Assembly: GCA_041619555.1 (NCBI GenBank)
Contig: JBFKDQ010000012.1
Coordinates: 7,939 to 71,938 of the forward strand
DNA from: Oceanococcus sp041619555
GTDB lineage: Bacteria; Pseudomonadota; Gammaproteobacteria; Nevskiales; Oceanococcaceae
DNA: 64,000 bases
Reading direction: 5' to 3'
Shown here: piece after piece, positions 1-8,685 of the stretch
Numbering within the stretch: the stretch's first letter is position 1
Layout of the letters: each line of letters begins with the position of its first letter
Notes under the pieces: model-generated
Databases searched by the model: none
Seen by the model: the letters and a program-made list of their open reading frames with translations, nothing else
Told to the model about the DNA's origin: nothing
Translations under genes and position numbers: made by a program

Positions 1-1013
1 TCGCTTGCAGCCTGGCGCCGACTGACGGCTATCGCCTCGTCTTTGTCGATGGTCAGTTTCAGCCCAGTTCGTCGAATGCGCCGCTGAACCCTCAGGCCGC
101 GACCGCAGCCCTTGACGGCTCCGGACCGAAGGACTTGCAGGACCTGCTTGCCCTCAGCAAGCTCCGGCACTGGCAGCTCAGCATCGAAACCAGCCTGGAG
201 CAGCCGCTGTATCTGCTGTTCCTCTATCGCAAGGAAACACCCCGGCATTCCAATACCAGACTCGACATCCGCCTGGCGCCCGAGACCGAGGCCGACCTCG
301 TCGAAGAGCATGTCGGCGGCGCCGCTGGTCTGGCACTGCTTGATCTGAATCTGCACCTGGCGGCGCGGGCCCGTTTGACGCATACACGGCTGCAGCATTG
401 CGATGCGGACTTCACCCTGCTGCAGCGCCAGATCGCCGATCTGCAGGACGCGGCCCAGCTGCGGCAGGTGCACGTTGAATGGGGCGCCCGACTCAGTCGG
501 CTTGATGCCCGCATTGATCTTGCCGGGACCGCCGCGCGGTTGGACACGTTTGCGCTGAGCGGCCTGAGCGACCAGCAACATGTCGACCACCAGGTTCTCG
601 TGCGGCACCTGCAACCACGGGCGATCAGCCGCCTGCGCGCCCGCGGCATCGTGGACGACCGCGCGCGGCAGGTTTTCAACGGCAAAATCTACGTCGAACG
701 CGGCGCCCAGGGCACGGATTCCGACCAGTTGCTGAGAAATCTGCTGCTGAGTGATCGCGCCGAGGTCGATGCCAAACCGGAACTGGAAATCTATGCCGAC
801 GACGTGCGTTGCGCGCATGGTTCCACGGTGGGGCGGCTCGATGACACGGCCCTGTTCTATCTGCGTAGCCGCGGCATCGACCAAGCCACCGCCCGACGCT
901 TGCTGATGCTGAGCTTCGCCGAATGGATCCTGCAGGAGATGCCCCAGGAAAGCTTGCGCAGCGCCACCCGCGAAGCCTTTGCCGACCATCTGCACTTGAG
1001 GCTTTCCGCATGA
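1..1013 (+). CDS. sufD: SufD, Fe-S cluster assembly scaffold subunit (5' end outside window)
   Basis: The reading frame is open from the first base, so the N-terminus lies upstream of the window. SufD is part of the SufBC2D complex that builds Fe-S clusters in the cytoplasm, chiefly under oxidative stress or iron limitation. The visible part starts in the segment reading YRLVFVDGQF, typical of the family, and continues through the right-handed beta-helix core to a helical C-terminus. The call rests on this family pattern and on the gene that follows: the stop codon overlaps the sufS start in an ATGA at 1010-1013, so the two are translationally coupled. sufB and sufC are expected just upstream, outside the window. 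Confidence 0.88.
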   Translation, partial: ACSLAPTDGYRLVFVDGQFQPSSSNAPLNPQAATAALDGSGPKDLQDLLALSKLRHWQLSIETSLEQPLYLLFLYRKETPRHSNTRLDIRLAPETEADLVEEHVGGAAGLALLDLNLHLAARARLTHTRLQHCDADFTLLQRQIADLQDAAQLRQVHVEWGARLSRLDARIDLAGTAARLDTFALSGLSDQQHVDHQVLVRHLQPRAISRLRARGIVDDRARQVFNGKIYVERGAQGTDSDQLLRNLLLSDRAEVDAKPELEIYADDVRCAHGSTVGRLDDTALFYLRSRGIDQATARRLLMLSFAEWILQEMPQESLRSATREAFADHLHLRLSA

Positions 1014-2233
1014 CAGGCGCGAACCTGAACGCCATTCGCGCGCAATTTCCGATCCTGCATCAGCAGGTCAACGATCATCCGCTGGTCTATCTGGACAATG
1101 CCGCAACCACCCAGAAGCCGGCCAGCGTGATCGACGCGGTCAGCGACTACTACCGCAAGGACAACGCCAATGTGCATCGCGCCGTCCACACCCTGGCCGG
1201 CCGCGCAACCCGGGCTTATGAGGGCGCACGCGACACGATTCAGAGTTTCATCGGCGCCGCCCGGCGCAGCGAGATCGTGTTCACCCGCGGCACCACCGAA
1301 GCCATCAATCTGGTCGCCCATAGCTGGCTTGCGCCGCGCCTGCGTCCGGGCGATGAAATCCTCGTCAGCGGCCTGGAACATCATGCCAATATCGTGCCCT
1401 GGCAGCTGTGTATCGAGGAGCGCGGTGCAAGCATCAAGGTCATCCCCGTCCGTGAGGACGGCGCGCTGGACCTCGAAGCCTATGCCAAGCTGCTGAGCGA
1501 AAAGACGCGTCTGGTCGCATTGACCGCATGTTCCAATGCGATCGGCACCCGCAATCCGGTCGCGGACATGATCCCGCTGGCCCATGCCGCCGGCGCGCGC
1601 GTGCTCGTCGATGCAGCCCAGACAGTGGCGCATCACCGGCTCGACGTGACTGGCCTGGACGCCGATTTCGTCGCATTTTCGGCCCACAAGATGTTTGGCC
1701 CGACCGGTTTCGGCGTGCTCTATGGCAAGGAAGCACTGCTGGAAGAGGCCAAGCCCTGGCAGGGCGGCGGCGACATGATCGAAACCGTGAGCTTTGCCGG
1801 CAGCACCTGGAACGAGTTGCCCTACAAGTTCGAAGCCGGCACGCCCAATATGGCTGGCGCCATAGGCACCGCCGCCGCGATCAGGTTTCTGCAAGACATC
1901 GACTTCGACTGGCTGGCGCAACACGAAGCCGCCTTGCTGCAGACCGCAACCGCCGGCTTGCTTGAAGTGCCCGGGCTGCGCATCATCGGCCACAGTCCTG
2001 GCAAGGACGCGATTATTTCCTTCGTGATGGACAAGGCTCATCCACAGGACATCGGCACCCTGCTCGACGAAAACGGCATCGCCGTACGTACCGGCCATCA
2101 TTGCGCCATGCCACTGATGCAGGGTTTCGGCGTCAGCGGAACCGTCCGGGCTTCTTTCTGCGTTTACAACACGATGGAAGAAGCGGAAAGTCTGGCGCGA
2201 TGCTTGCAAAGGATAAGCAAGCTCTTTTCCTGA
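1010..2233 (+). CDS. sufS: SufS, class II cysteine desulfurase
   Basis: PLP-dependent enzyme of 407 residues that takes sulfur from L-cysteine as a persulfide and passes it, usually via SufE or SufU, to SufBCD. Visible landmarks are the N-terminal YLDNAATTQKP segment, the PLP-binding Lys227 in FSAHKMFGPTG, and the catalytic Cys365 in RTGHHCAMPLM, followed by RASFCVYNT. The RTGHHCA loop marks the SufS rather than the IscS type. The ATG at 1010 is chosen over an upstream in-frame codon at 923 because it gives the family-standard N-terminus and the ATGA overlap with sufD. No sufE follows; the next gene is unrelated and 115 bases away. Confidence 0.96.
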   Translation: MTGANLNAIRAQFPILHQQVNDHPLVYLDNAATTQKPASVIDAVSDYYRKDNANVHRAVHTLAGRATRAYEGARDTIQSFIGAARRSEIVFTRGTTEAINLVAHSWLAPRLRPGDEILVSGLEHHANIVPWQLCIEERGASIKVIPVREDGALDLEAYAKLLSEKTRLVALTACSNAIGTRNPVADMIPLAHAAGARVLVDAAQTVAHHRLDVTGLDADFVAFSAHKMFGPTGFGVLYGKEALLEEAKPWQGGGDMIETVSFAGSTWNELPYKFEAGTPNMAGAIGTAAAIRFLQDIDFDWLAQHEAALLQTATAGLLEVPGLRIIGHSPGKDAIISFVMDKAHPQDIGTLLDENGIAVRTGHHCAMPLMQGFGVSGTVRASFCVYNTMEEAESLARCLQRISKLFS

Positions 2234-2348
2234 AACCGCCCAGCGACTTTCAGCAAGAGCCGGGTGGGTGCCATCACGTCGCCGGTCCGACGAATCTGTC
2301 GAGATCATGCATGTCGTCGTAAGCCCCTGAATTTGCTAGGCTTGAGAA

Positions 2349-5300
2349 ATGGCGAACTTGTCGAACGAAGAATCCAAACAAAGCGCTCAGGGCAGGCTCT
2401 CCGCTCGATTCTTGCTGTTTTTTCTGGCGCTTGCACTGCTCCTGGGCGGCGCCGCCTTCTGGTTCAATGACCGTTATGTCAGCACGCCTCTGGATGCCAG
2501 CCGTCAGGACCTGGTCAATGCCCGACAGCAACGCATCCAGGACTGGCTGCACACGCAACAGCAGCAAACTCAGTTCATCAGCCACATTTTCAATGCGATC
2601 GCGGCCAGCCACTGGGGCAAAGGCGGCGAATTCAGCGCGCTGAGCCAGACCTTGCTGAACATCCTGCCAGTCGATTCGCCGATCGTCGCTTTCGGTCTCT
2701 GGCCGGAGCCTGGCGCATTCCAGCCCGGCATGATTCGAAGCAGTTACTACTGGACCCTCGATTCCGCACCTGGCGAACCCGCCAAGCCGAGCCTGCGAAC
2801 CGACTACAACCTCCCGGAGCGCATCAGCTATGCCGGCGAACTCTGGTACGCACCGCTGCGCTATTACGAGGGCCCCGGCTGCATCTACACGCGTCAATAC
2901 GACGAGGTTTTCCTCAAACGACCGGTGCTCAGCTGCGCAAGCCCGGTCCGCATCAACGACCAGTTCATGGGGGTCACCACGCTGGTCATTGACCCGCAGC
3001 GCTGGCAGATTCCCGCCGAGCAAACAACAGAATCCGGCGAATTCTTCCTCCTGCTGGATTTCCAGCAAGAACTGCTTCATGCCCGCGGCCTGGCGCTCAA
3101 CGGACCGATGAATCTTGCCGCCCTGGCGCAGCAAGATGCACGTTTCGGCCCAATTGCCGTCGCCCTGCACCAGCTTTCCGAAGGCTGGCTTGCGCGCATG
3201 CGTGACACGCAATCCGATACCGCAACGCTGGCACAGGGCCTGGCCGACGCCACCCGCAATCTATCTAAACGCGAGGCTGAGCGGACACTGGCCTGGCTCA
3301 ATCAGCCCGCCGACCGCTGGCGCCGGACGCTTACCGTGGGCACAAGCCCCGATCAGACGCTGGAAGTCAGCATGCAGCTGGTGCCCCGCCTGGGTTTCCT
3401 CGTCAGCGGATATCGGCCGGCAGCGACCGTGGCCGCTTTCTCCATGCCGCGAATCATCAGCATGGCCAGCACCGTGGGCATGCTGAGCCTGGCTCTGCTG
3501 CTCGCCTATCTGGCCACCGTGCGCAGCGTTACCCGCCCCTTGCGCCGTATGCTAGTCCAACTGCAAAGACCCGCGGAAGACTCTTTGTTGGAAATCCAAT
3601 CAAGTAATGAGATCGGCGCCTTGGCCATGGCTTTCAATGCCCGCCACGACCGTATTCGGGAGCTGCTTGGCGCGGTGCGCAGCAAGCAACGTACGACCCC
3701 TTTGAAACCTGCTACAAGCACGCCGGTCGCAGCGGGTGCGCAGCAGGTTCCGGCCACCACACCCTATGACAGCATCCTCAGCGCCCTGCCTGACGCCATC
3801 GTGCTGACCGATCTGCAGGGCAAGCTCATGTTCATGAACAGCGCGGCCGAAGCCCTGTCGGGCTGGACCCTCGACAGCGCGCTGGGCCTGCCCTTCGACG
3901 AGATCTTCCACATCATGGACCGCAAGGGCAAGAAGCGCATGACCGATCTCGCGAGCCGGGCGATCGCCATCGGCAAGGCCAGCGAGCGTCCTCTGGCCGT
4001 CTTGTTCAAGACCCGCAGCGGACACGAACTCCCCATTTCCATCTCCAGCGCCCCCTTGCCCGCCGACAGCCAGGCTGCGGTCAAGACCGGCGGCGCGATT
4101 CTGGTCCTGCGTGATAGCCGGAACAATGATGCGACCAGCGCCGGCAGTGCCAGCGTACCGGTTCACGATCCGCTCACCGGGATGCTGAATCGCCTTGCAT
4201 TCGAAGCCGAACTTTCCGGTCTCTGTGAGGCCACGCGACTGGGCGGCGCCCCGCCGTTTCATATGCTGTACATCGATGTCGACAATCTCAGCGGCCTTAA
4301 CACCGCCTTCGGCTCGGAGGGCGGTGACGAGTTCCTGCGTCAGATCGCCCGCCTCATCCAGAGCGATGTCGGCGAAAAGAACCCGGTGTATCGCCTCTAC
4401 GGCGACAAGTTCGCAATCTTGCTGGGTTCCAGTGATTCCGCCGAAGCCCAGGTCACCGCGGAACTATTGCGCGCCGATGTGCAAAGCTGGGGATTCAGTT
4501 GGAAGAACCAGCGTCGCGAGGTCAGCGTCAGCATCTGTTCCCTGAAGATCGACCGCAACAGTGGCCGGCCGGTAGACATCCTGCGGCGCGCCAGCGAATT
4601 GTGCGAACAGGCCCAGGCCGAAGGCGGCGCCCGCGTCGTGGTGGGTCATGCCCAGCGCAGCCAGGTGGAGAACCGCGATGACCGGCAATGGTTGAACAAC
4701 ATCAAACATGGTCTGACGGAAGACGGCTTCCATCTCTCCTCGCAACAGATCAAGCCCCTGCAGCGCGAGGTGGCCGGCGGCGACGTATTCGATTCCCTGC
4801 TCCTGCTGGAGGATGAAGAGGGATTCTGGACCGACGCCCAAAGCTTCATGCCCGTCGCCGTCCGCCATGACCTCGCGACCCAACTGGACCGCTGGACCGT
4901 GGAACAAATCTTCTCGCGCCTTGCCGATGATCAGAACGTCGCGGACCAGATCGATTTCTGCCTGATCAGCATTTCCGTCAACAGCATGCAGACGGCGAGT
5001 TTCCTCGATTTCCTGATGGAGAAACTGCAGAGCTCAGGGGTGGCCCGGGCCAAAATTTGCATCGATCTGGATGAACACGACGTCAATAGCCGCCTGTCCA
5101 GCGCACGCGATTTCTGTCAGGCGCTGGCCCGAGCGGGCTGTCGCCTGAGCCTGAGCAAGGTGTCCAACCGCCCCTCCAGCCTGACCCTGCTCAAGGAACT
5201 GCCGGTTCACATCGTCCGCTTTGATGCCAATCTGACCCAGAATGTACACAAGGATGCAGTTGACCGCCTGGCCACCGAATCCTTACACCGGATCGTGCAT

Positions 5301-5438
5301 ACCCTGGGGAAACAAAGCCTGGTGACCGGCATCGACTCGGCGGAGCAGCTCAGGATCGTGCAGGGCATCGGCGTTGACTATGCACAGGGACTGGCCATCG
5401 CCCGCCCCAGTCCGGTCGTATTCCACGCCCAGCACTAA
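2349..5438 (+). CDS. Membrane sensor protein: periplasmic domain, HAMP, PAS, degenerate GGDEF and degenerate EAL
   Basis: 1029 residues. TM1 is about residues 20-42, then a periplasmic sensor region of about 320 residues, TM2 about 367-392, a HAMP region, a PAS domain from about 471, a GGDEF-type domain from about 606 (HDPLTGMLNR) and an EAL-type domain from about 780. Catalytic motifs are lost: the position that should read GGDEF is YGDKF (684-688), while a literal GGDEF string sits at 658-662, about 26 residues too early. The EAL position reads DSL (815-817), the usual DDFG segment is SKVS, and AEGVE is TGIDS. It is therefore probably not a cyclase or phosphodiesterase but a signalling or c-di-GMP-binding scaffold. 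Single gene; a TAGGCT hexamer lies six bases before the ATG. Confidence 0.9.
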   Translation: MANLSNEESKQSAQGRLSARFLLFFLALALLLGGAAFWFNDRYVSTPLDASRQDLVNARQQRIQDWLHTQQQQTQFISHIFNAIAASHWGKGGEFSALSQTLLNILPVDSPIVAFGLWPEPGAFQPGMIRSSYYWTLDSAPGEPAKPSLRTDYNLPERISYAGELWYAPLRYYEGPGCIYTRQYDEVFLKRPVLSCASPVRINDQFMGVTTLVIDPQRWQIPAEQTTESGEFFLLLDFQQELLHARGLALNGPMNLAALAQQDARFGPIAVALHQLSEGWLARMRDTQSDTATLAQGLADATRNLSKREAERTLAWLNQPADRWRRTLTVGTSPDQTLEVSMQLVPRLGFLVSGYRPAATVAAFSMPRIISMASTVGMLSLALLLAYLATVRSVTRPLRRMLVQLQRPAEDSLLEIQSSNEIGALAMAFNARHDRIRELLGAVRSKQRTTPLKPATSTPVAAGAQQVPATTPYDSILSALPDAIVLTDLQGKLMFMNSAAEALSGWTLDSALGLPFDEIFHIMDRKGKKRMTDLASRAIAIGKASERPLAVLFKTRSGHELPISISSAPLPADSQAAVKTGGAILVLRDSRNNDATSAGSASVPVHDPLTGMLNRLAFEAELSGLCEATRLGGAPPFHMLYIDVDNLSGLNTAFGSEGGDEFLRQIARLIQSDVGEKNPVYRLYGDKFAILLGSSDSAEAQVTAELLRADVQSWGFSWKNQRREVSVSICSLKIDRNSGRPVDILRRASELCEQAQAEGGARVVVGHAQRSQVENRDDRQWLNNIKHGLTEDGFHLSSQQIKPLQREVAGGDVFDSLLLLEDEEGFWTDAQSFMPVAVRHDLATQLDRWTVEQIFSRLADDQNVADQIDFCLISISVNSMQTASFLDFLMEKLQSSGVARAKICIDLDEHDVNSRLSSARDFCQALARAGCRLSLSKVSNRPSSLTLLKELPVHIVRFDANLTQNVHKDAVDRLATESLHRIVHTLGKQSLVTGIDSAEQLRIVQGIGVDYAQGLAIARPSPVVFHAQH

Positions 5439-5441
5439 GGC

Positions 5442-5459
5442 GGGCTCAAGGCTGAGCCC
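5442..5459. terminator. Hairpin between convergent sensor gene and htpX
   Basis: A perfect 7-bp stem (GGGCTCA/TGAGCCC) with a 4-base loop starts four bases after the stop of the sensor gene and ends 17 bases before the htpX stop. There is no long T tract on either side, so it is a weak candidate for a bidirectional terminator; the position between converging genes is the main support. Confidence 0.4.
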
Positions 5460-5475
5460 GGGCCCCTCTGCGTGC

Positions 5476-6357
5476 TCAGCGGCCACGCTGCAAGGCGGCG
5501 ATGCGCTCATCCAGTGGCGGATGGGTCATGAACAGACGTTTCAGGCCGCCACTCCAGCCTGGCGCCACGCCGAAGGCGCTCAAGGCTTCGGGCAGTTCCC
5601 CGGCTGCAGGCTGACGATTTTTCAAGCGTTCCAGTGCCGCGATCATCTTGCGGCGACCGGCCAGCTGCGCGCCGCCCGCATCCGCGGCGAATTCACGCCG
5701 CCGCGAGAACCAGGCGACAATCGCGCTGGCGAGAATGCCGAACAGGATCTGGAGCACGATCACCGAGATGAAATAGCCCGGTCCGCCGGAACGCTCGCTG
5801 CGAAAAACCGCCCGATCGATGAACATCCCGACGACCCGCGCCAGAAACATCACGAAGGTGTTGAGGACGCCCTGGATCAGGGTGAGTGTCACCATGTCAC
5901 CATTGGCCACATGGCTGACCTCGTGCGCCAGCACGGCTTCGATTTCATCCTGGCTCATGCGCTGCAACAGCCCGGTACTGACCGCGACGAGGGCGGAATT
6001 CTTGCTCATGCCGGTGGCGAATGCGTTGACGTCGGGCGAGTCATAAATCGCGACATCGGGCATGCCGATCCCGGCCTGCCGGGCCTGGTGTTGCACCGTT
6101 GCCAGCAACCAGGACTCGGCCGAATTGCTGGGGCGCTCGATGACCTGAGCACCGGTGCTCATCTTCGCGATGGTTTTCGACATCGCCAGGGAAATGAAGG
6201 CACCACCGAATCCGAAGATGGCACAGAAGATCAGCAATGCACGCAGATCAAGCCCGTTTTGCGTCAGGAAGCGATCTGCACCGAGCAGATTGGCAACGAT
6301 GCTCAGCACGAAAATCACTGCCAGGTTCGTGCCGAGGAACAACATAATCCGTTTCAT
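5476..6357 (-). CDS. htpX: HtpX, inner-membrane zinc metalloprotease
   Basis: 293 residues, the normal length. HtpX is an M48B protease with its active site on the cytoplasmic face; it degrades misfolded membrane proteins alongside FtsH. Two N-terminal membrane helices (about 5-27 and 38-58) precede the zinc site H145-E-V-S-H149 in AVLAHEVSHVANGD; the third ligand is Glu222 in REFAADAGGA. Two more hydrophobic segments lie between (about 155-180 and 195-217). It sits 63 bases after parC on the same strand, with its own heat-shock-type promoter in the gap, so it is probably transcribed separately as well as by read-through. Confidence 0.97.
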   Translation of the reverse strand: MKRIMLFLGTNLAVIFVLSIVANLLGADRFLTQNGLDLRALLIFCAIFGFGGAFISLAMSKTIAKMSTGAQVIERPSNSAESWLLATVQHQARQAGIGMPDVAIYDSPDVNAFATGMSKNSALVAVSTGLLQRMSQDEIEAVLAHEVSHVANGDMVTLTLIQGVLNTFVMFLARVVGMFIDRAVFRSERSGGPGYFISVIVLQILFGILASAIVAWFSRRREFAADAGGAQLAGRRKMIAALERLKNRQPAAGELPEALSAFGVAPGWSGGLKRLFMTHPPLDERIAALQRGR

Positions 6358-6396
6358 GGTGTGCCGTCCAAAATCCTATGGATGTGAATGCCGACT

Positions 6397-6425
6397 TAGA
6401 TGGGGTCTGCCAGACAAGGTTCAAG
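6397..6425 (-). promoter_or_regulatory. Sigma-32 (RpoH)-like promoter of htpX
   Basis: On the minus strand the sequence reads CTTGAA (6425-6420), 14 bases, then CCCCATCTA (6405-6397). This matches the E. coli heat-shock consensus (CTTGAAA, spacer 11-16, CCCCATnT) almost fully, including the whole CCCCATnT element. It sits 40 bases upstream of the htpX ATG, and its -35 element overlaps the parC stop codon. HtpX is a known heat-shock protein in E. coli, so motif, spacing and gene agree. Confidence 0.75.
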
Positions 6426-8676
6426 CCGGCCGCTCATCCCCTTCGCTGACCACCTGCATCAAATCGACGCGTTGCAGCCCTCGCGGCAGCATTTGACCGC
6501 GGCTGGCGCGCGCGCCCCTGAAGCGCTCGATGTCGTCGGCCTTGAGGGTAAAGCTGCGTTTGCCCGCCTCCAGGCGCAGGATCTGTCCCCCGGCCAGCAG
6601 GGCCCAGTGGGCGATGCGTTCATCCGCCTTCAGGGCCATCATCTTGTTGCCTTTGCCACGCGGCAACTGCGGCAGCTCCGCCAGCGCCTGGATCAGGATG
6701 CGCCCTGCGGTGCTAATGGTCACCAGGCGAAGGTCTTCCAAAGCCGCAGAAATGCCGAGTGGCGTCAGCACCGCAGCGCCCTTGGGCAGGGTCAGGCAGG
6801 CCTTGCCGGCCCGATTGCGCGTCTGCAGATCGCTCTGCGTCACGATGAAGCCATAGCCGGCGTCGCTGCCGAGCACATACTGCTGCTCGTTGGCACCAAA
6901 GGTGAGCGCGACGAAGCTCGCGCCATCAGCCGGATTCAGCTGTCCGGTCAACGGCTCGCCCAGACTGCGAGCCGAGGGCAGGCCATGCGATGCCACGCTG
7001 TAGGCCCGCCCGCTGGAATCCAGAATGGACAGCAACTGGCCGGTGCGACCGGCCGCCGCGGCGAGAAACTCGTCGCCCGAACGGTAGCTCAAGGATTCGG
7101 GATCCAACTGATGGCCTTTTGCGGCGCGGATCCAACCGGCCTTGGAAATCACCACGGTGATGGGCTCGCTCGGCAGCATCTGGGTTTCGTCGATCAGCTT
7201 GGCCTGTTCGCGTTGAACCAGCGGCGTACGGCGGTCATCCCCATAGGTTTTGGCGTCCGCGGCAATTTCACCGGCAATCAGACGCACCAGTTTCGCCCTT
7301 GATCCGAGCAAAGCCTGCAATTGATCGCGCTCCTGCGCCAGCTCATCCTGTTCGCCGCGGATCTTCATTTCCTCCAGGCGCATCAGGTGACGCAGTTTGA
7401 GATTGAGGACCGCCTCGGCCTGGATGTCGCTCAGACCAAAGCGCTCCATCATCACCGGCTTGGGCTGCTCCTCGGTCCGGATGATGCGGATCACCTCATC
7501 GATATTCAGATAAGCAATCAACAAGCCATCGAGAATGTGGAGCCGATCCTGCACCGCGGCCAGTCGATGTTCGAGCCGCTTGCGCACGGTCGCGGTGCGG
7601 AACTCCAGCCACTCGAGCAACAGGGCACGCAAGCCCCTGACCCCAGGCCGCCCGTTCAGCCCGATCACGTTCATGTTGATCCGGTAGGACTTCTCCAGAT
7701 CCGTGGTGACGAACAGATGCCCCATCAGTTCTTCGGCATTGACCCGGCGGGAACGCGGGGCGATGACGATGCGGGTGGGATTTTCGTGATCGGACTCGTC
7801 CCGGAGATCTTCAATCAGGGGCAGCTTCTTCGCCCGCATCTGCGCCGCGATCTGCTCCAGGATCTTGGAGCCGCTGGCCTGATGCGGCAGCGCCGTCACC
7901 ACCAAATCACCGTTCTCCTCTCGTTCCCAGCAGGCCCTCAGCCTGACCTGCCCATTGCCGCTGGCGTACATCTTGCGGATGTCTTCGGCCGGTGTAATCA
8001 GCTCGGCGCCGGTTGGAAAATCCGGCGCCGGAATCAGCGAATACAGTTCCTCGTCGGCAAGTTCCGGCTCTTCCAGCAGGCGGATACAGGCCTGGGCTAC
8101 CTCACGCAGATTGTGTGGCGGAATGTCGGTAGCCATGCCGACCGCAATGCCGGTGGTGCCATTAAGCAGCAGATTGGGCAGACGCGCCGGCAGGACCACC
8201 GGCTCTTTCATCGTGCCGTCGAAATTCGGCTGCCAGTCCACCGTGCCCTGATCCAGCTCGGCGAGCAGCACGTCGGCATAGGGCGCGAGTTTGGCTTCGG
8301 TATAGCGCATCGCGGCAAAGGACTTGGGATCGTCCGGCGCCCCCCAGTTGCCCTGCCCCATGATCAGGGGATAGCGATAGCTGAAATCCTGGGCCATCAG
8401 CACCATGGCCTCATAGCAGGCCGAGTCGCCATGCGGGTGGTACTTGCCGATCACATCCCCGACCGTGCGTGCCGATTTCTTCGGCTTGGCATTGGCCCCC
8501 AGATTCAGCTCGGACATGGCGTAGACGATACGCCGTTGCACCGGCTTCAGCCCGTCACCCAGATGGGGCAAGGCCCGATCCAGGATCACGTACATCGAAT
8601 AATCCAGGTAAGCGCGTTCGGCAAACTCACCCAGAGGCAGACGCTCCGGCGCGTCCATTTCCTTGACATCAACCAT
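6421..8676 (-). CDS. parC: ParC, topoisomerase IV subunit A
   Basis: 751 residues. With ParE it decatenates replicated chromosomes. The N-terminal breakage-reunion domain is clear, with the active Tyr125 in AAMRYTEAKL and the quinolone-resistance region HPHGDSACYEAMV. Ser85 and Glu89 there, equivalent to E. coli Ser80 and Glu84, are the unmutated, quinolone-sensitive type. A beta-pinwheel C-terminal domain follows from about residue 500; the absence of a GyrA box and the pairing with parE support ParC rather than GyrA. The gene starts 9 bases after the parE stop, so the two are co-transcribed. Confidence 0.96.
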   Translation of the reverse strand: MVDVKEMDAPERLPLGEFAERAYLDYSMYVILDRALPHLGDGLKPVQRRIVYAMSELNLGANAKPKKSARTVGDVIGKYHPHGDSACYEAMVLMAQDFSYRYPLIMGQGNWGAPDDPKSFAAMRYTEAKLAPYADVLLAELDQGTVDWQPNFDGTMKEPVVLPARLPNLLLNGTTGIAVGMATDIPPHNLREVAQACIRLLEEPELADEELYSLIPAPDFPTGAELITPAEDIRKMYASGNGQVRLRACWEREENGDLVVTALPHQASGSKILEQIAAQMRAKKLPLIEDLRDESDHENPTRIVIAPRSRRVNAEELMGHLFVTTDLEKSYRINMNVIGLNGRPGVRGLRALLLEWLEFRTATVRKRLEHRLAAVQDRLHILDGLLIAYLNIDEVIRIIRTEEQPKPVMMERFGLSDIQAEAVLNLKLRHLMRLEEMKIRGEQDELAQERDQLQALLGSRAKLVRLIAGEIAADAKTYGDDRRTPLVQREQAKLIDETQMLPSEPITVVISKAGWIRAAKGHQLDPESLSYRSGDEFLAAAAGRTGQLLSILDSSGRAYSVASHGLPSARSLGEPLTGQLNPADGASFVALTFGANEQQYVLGSDAGYGFIVTQSDLQTRNRAGKACLTLPKGAAVLTPLGISAALEDLRLVTISTAGRILIQALAELPQLPRGKGNKMMALKADERIAHWALLAGGQILRLEAGKRSFTLKADDIERFRGARASRGQMLPRGLQRVDLMQVVSEGDERPA

Positions 8677-8685
8677 ATTCGTTCC

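Noticed and set aside
857..2308. 483-codon open frame on the minus strand
   Set aside because: Antisense to sufS and the end of sufD; no recognisable domain.
4311..4340. GGDEF string taken as an active diguanylate cyclase site
   Set aside because: It is about 26 residues too early; the true position reads YGDKF, so catalytic activity is not supported.
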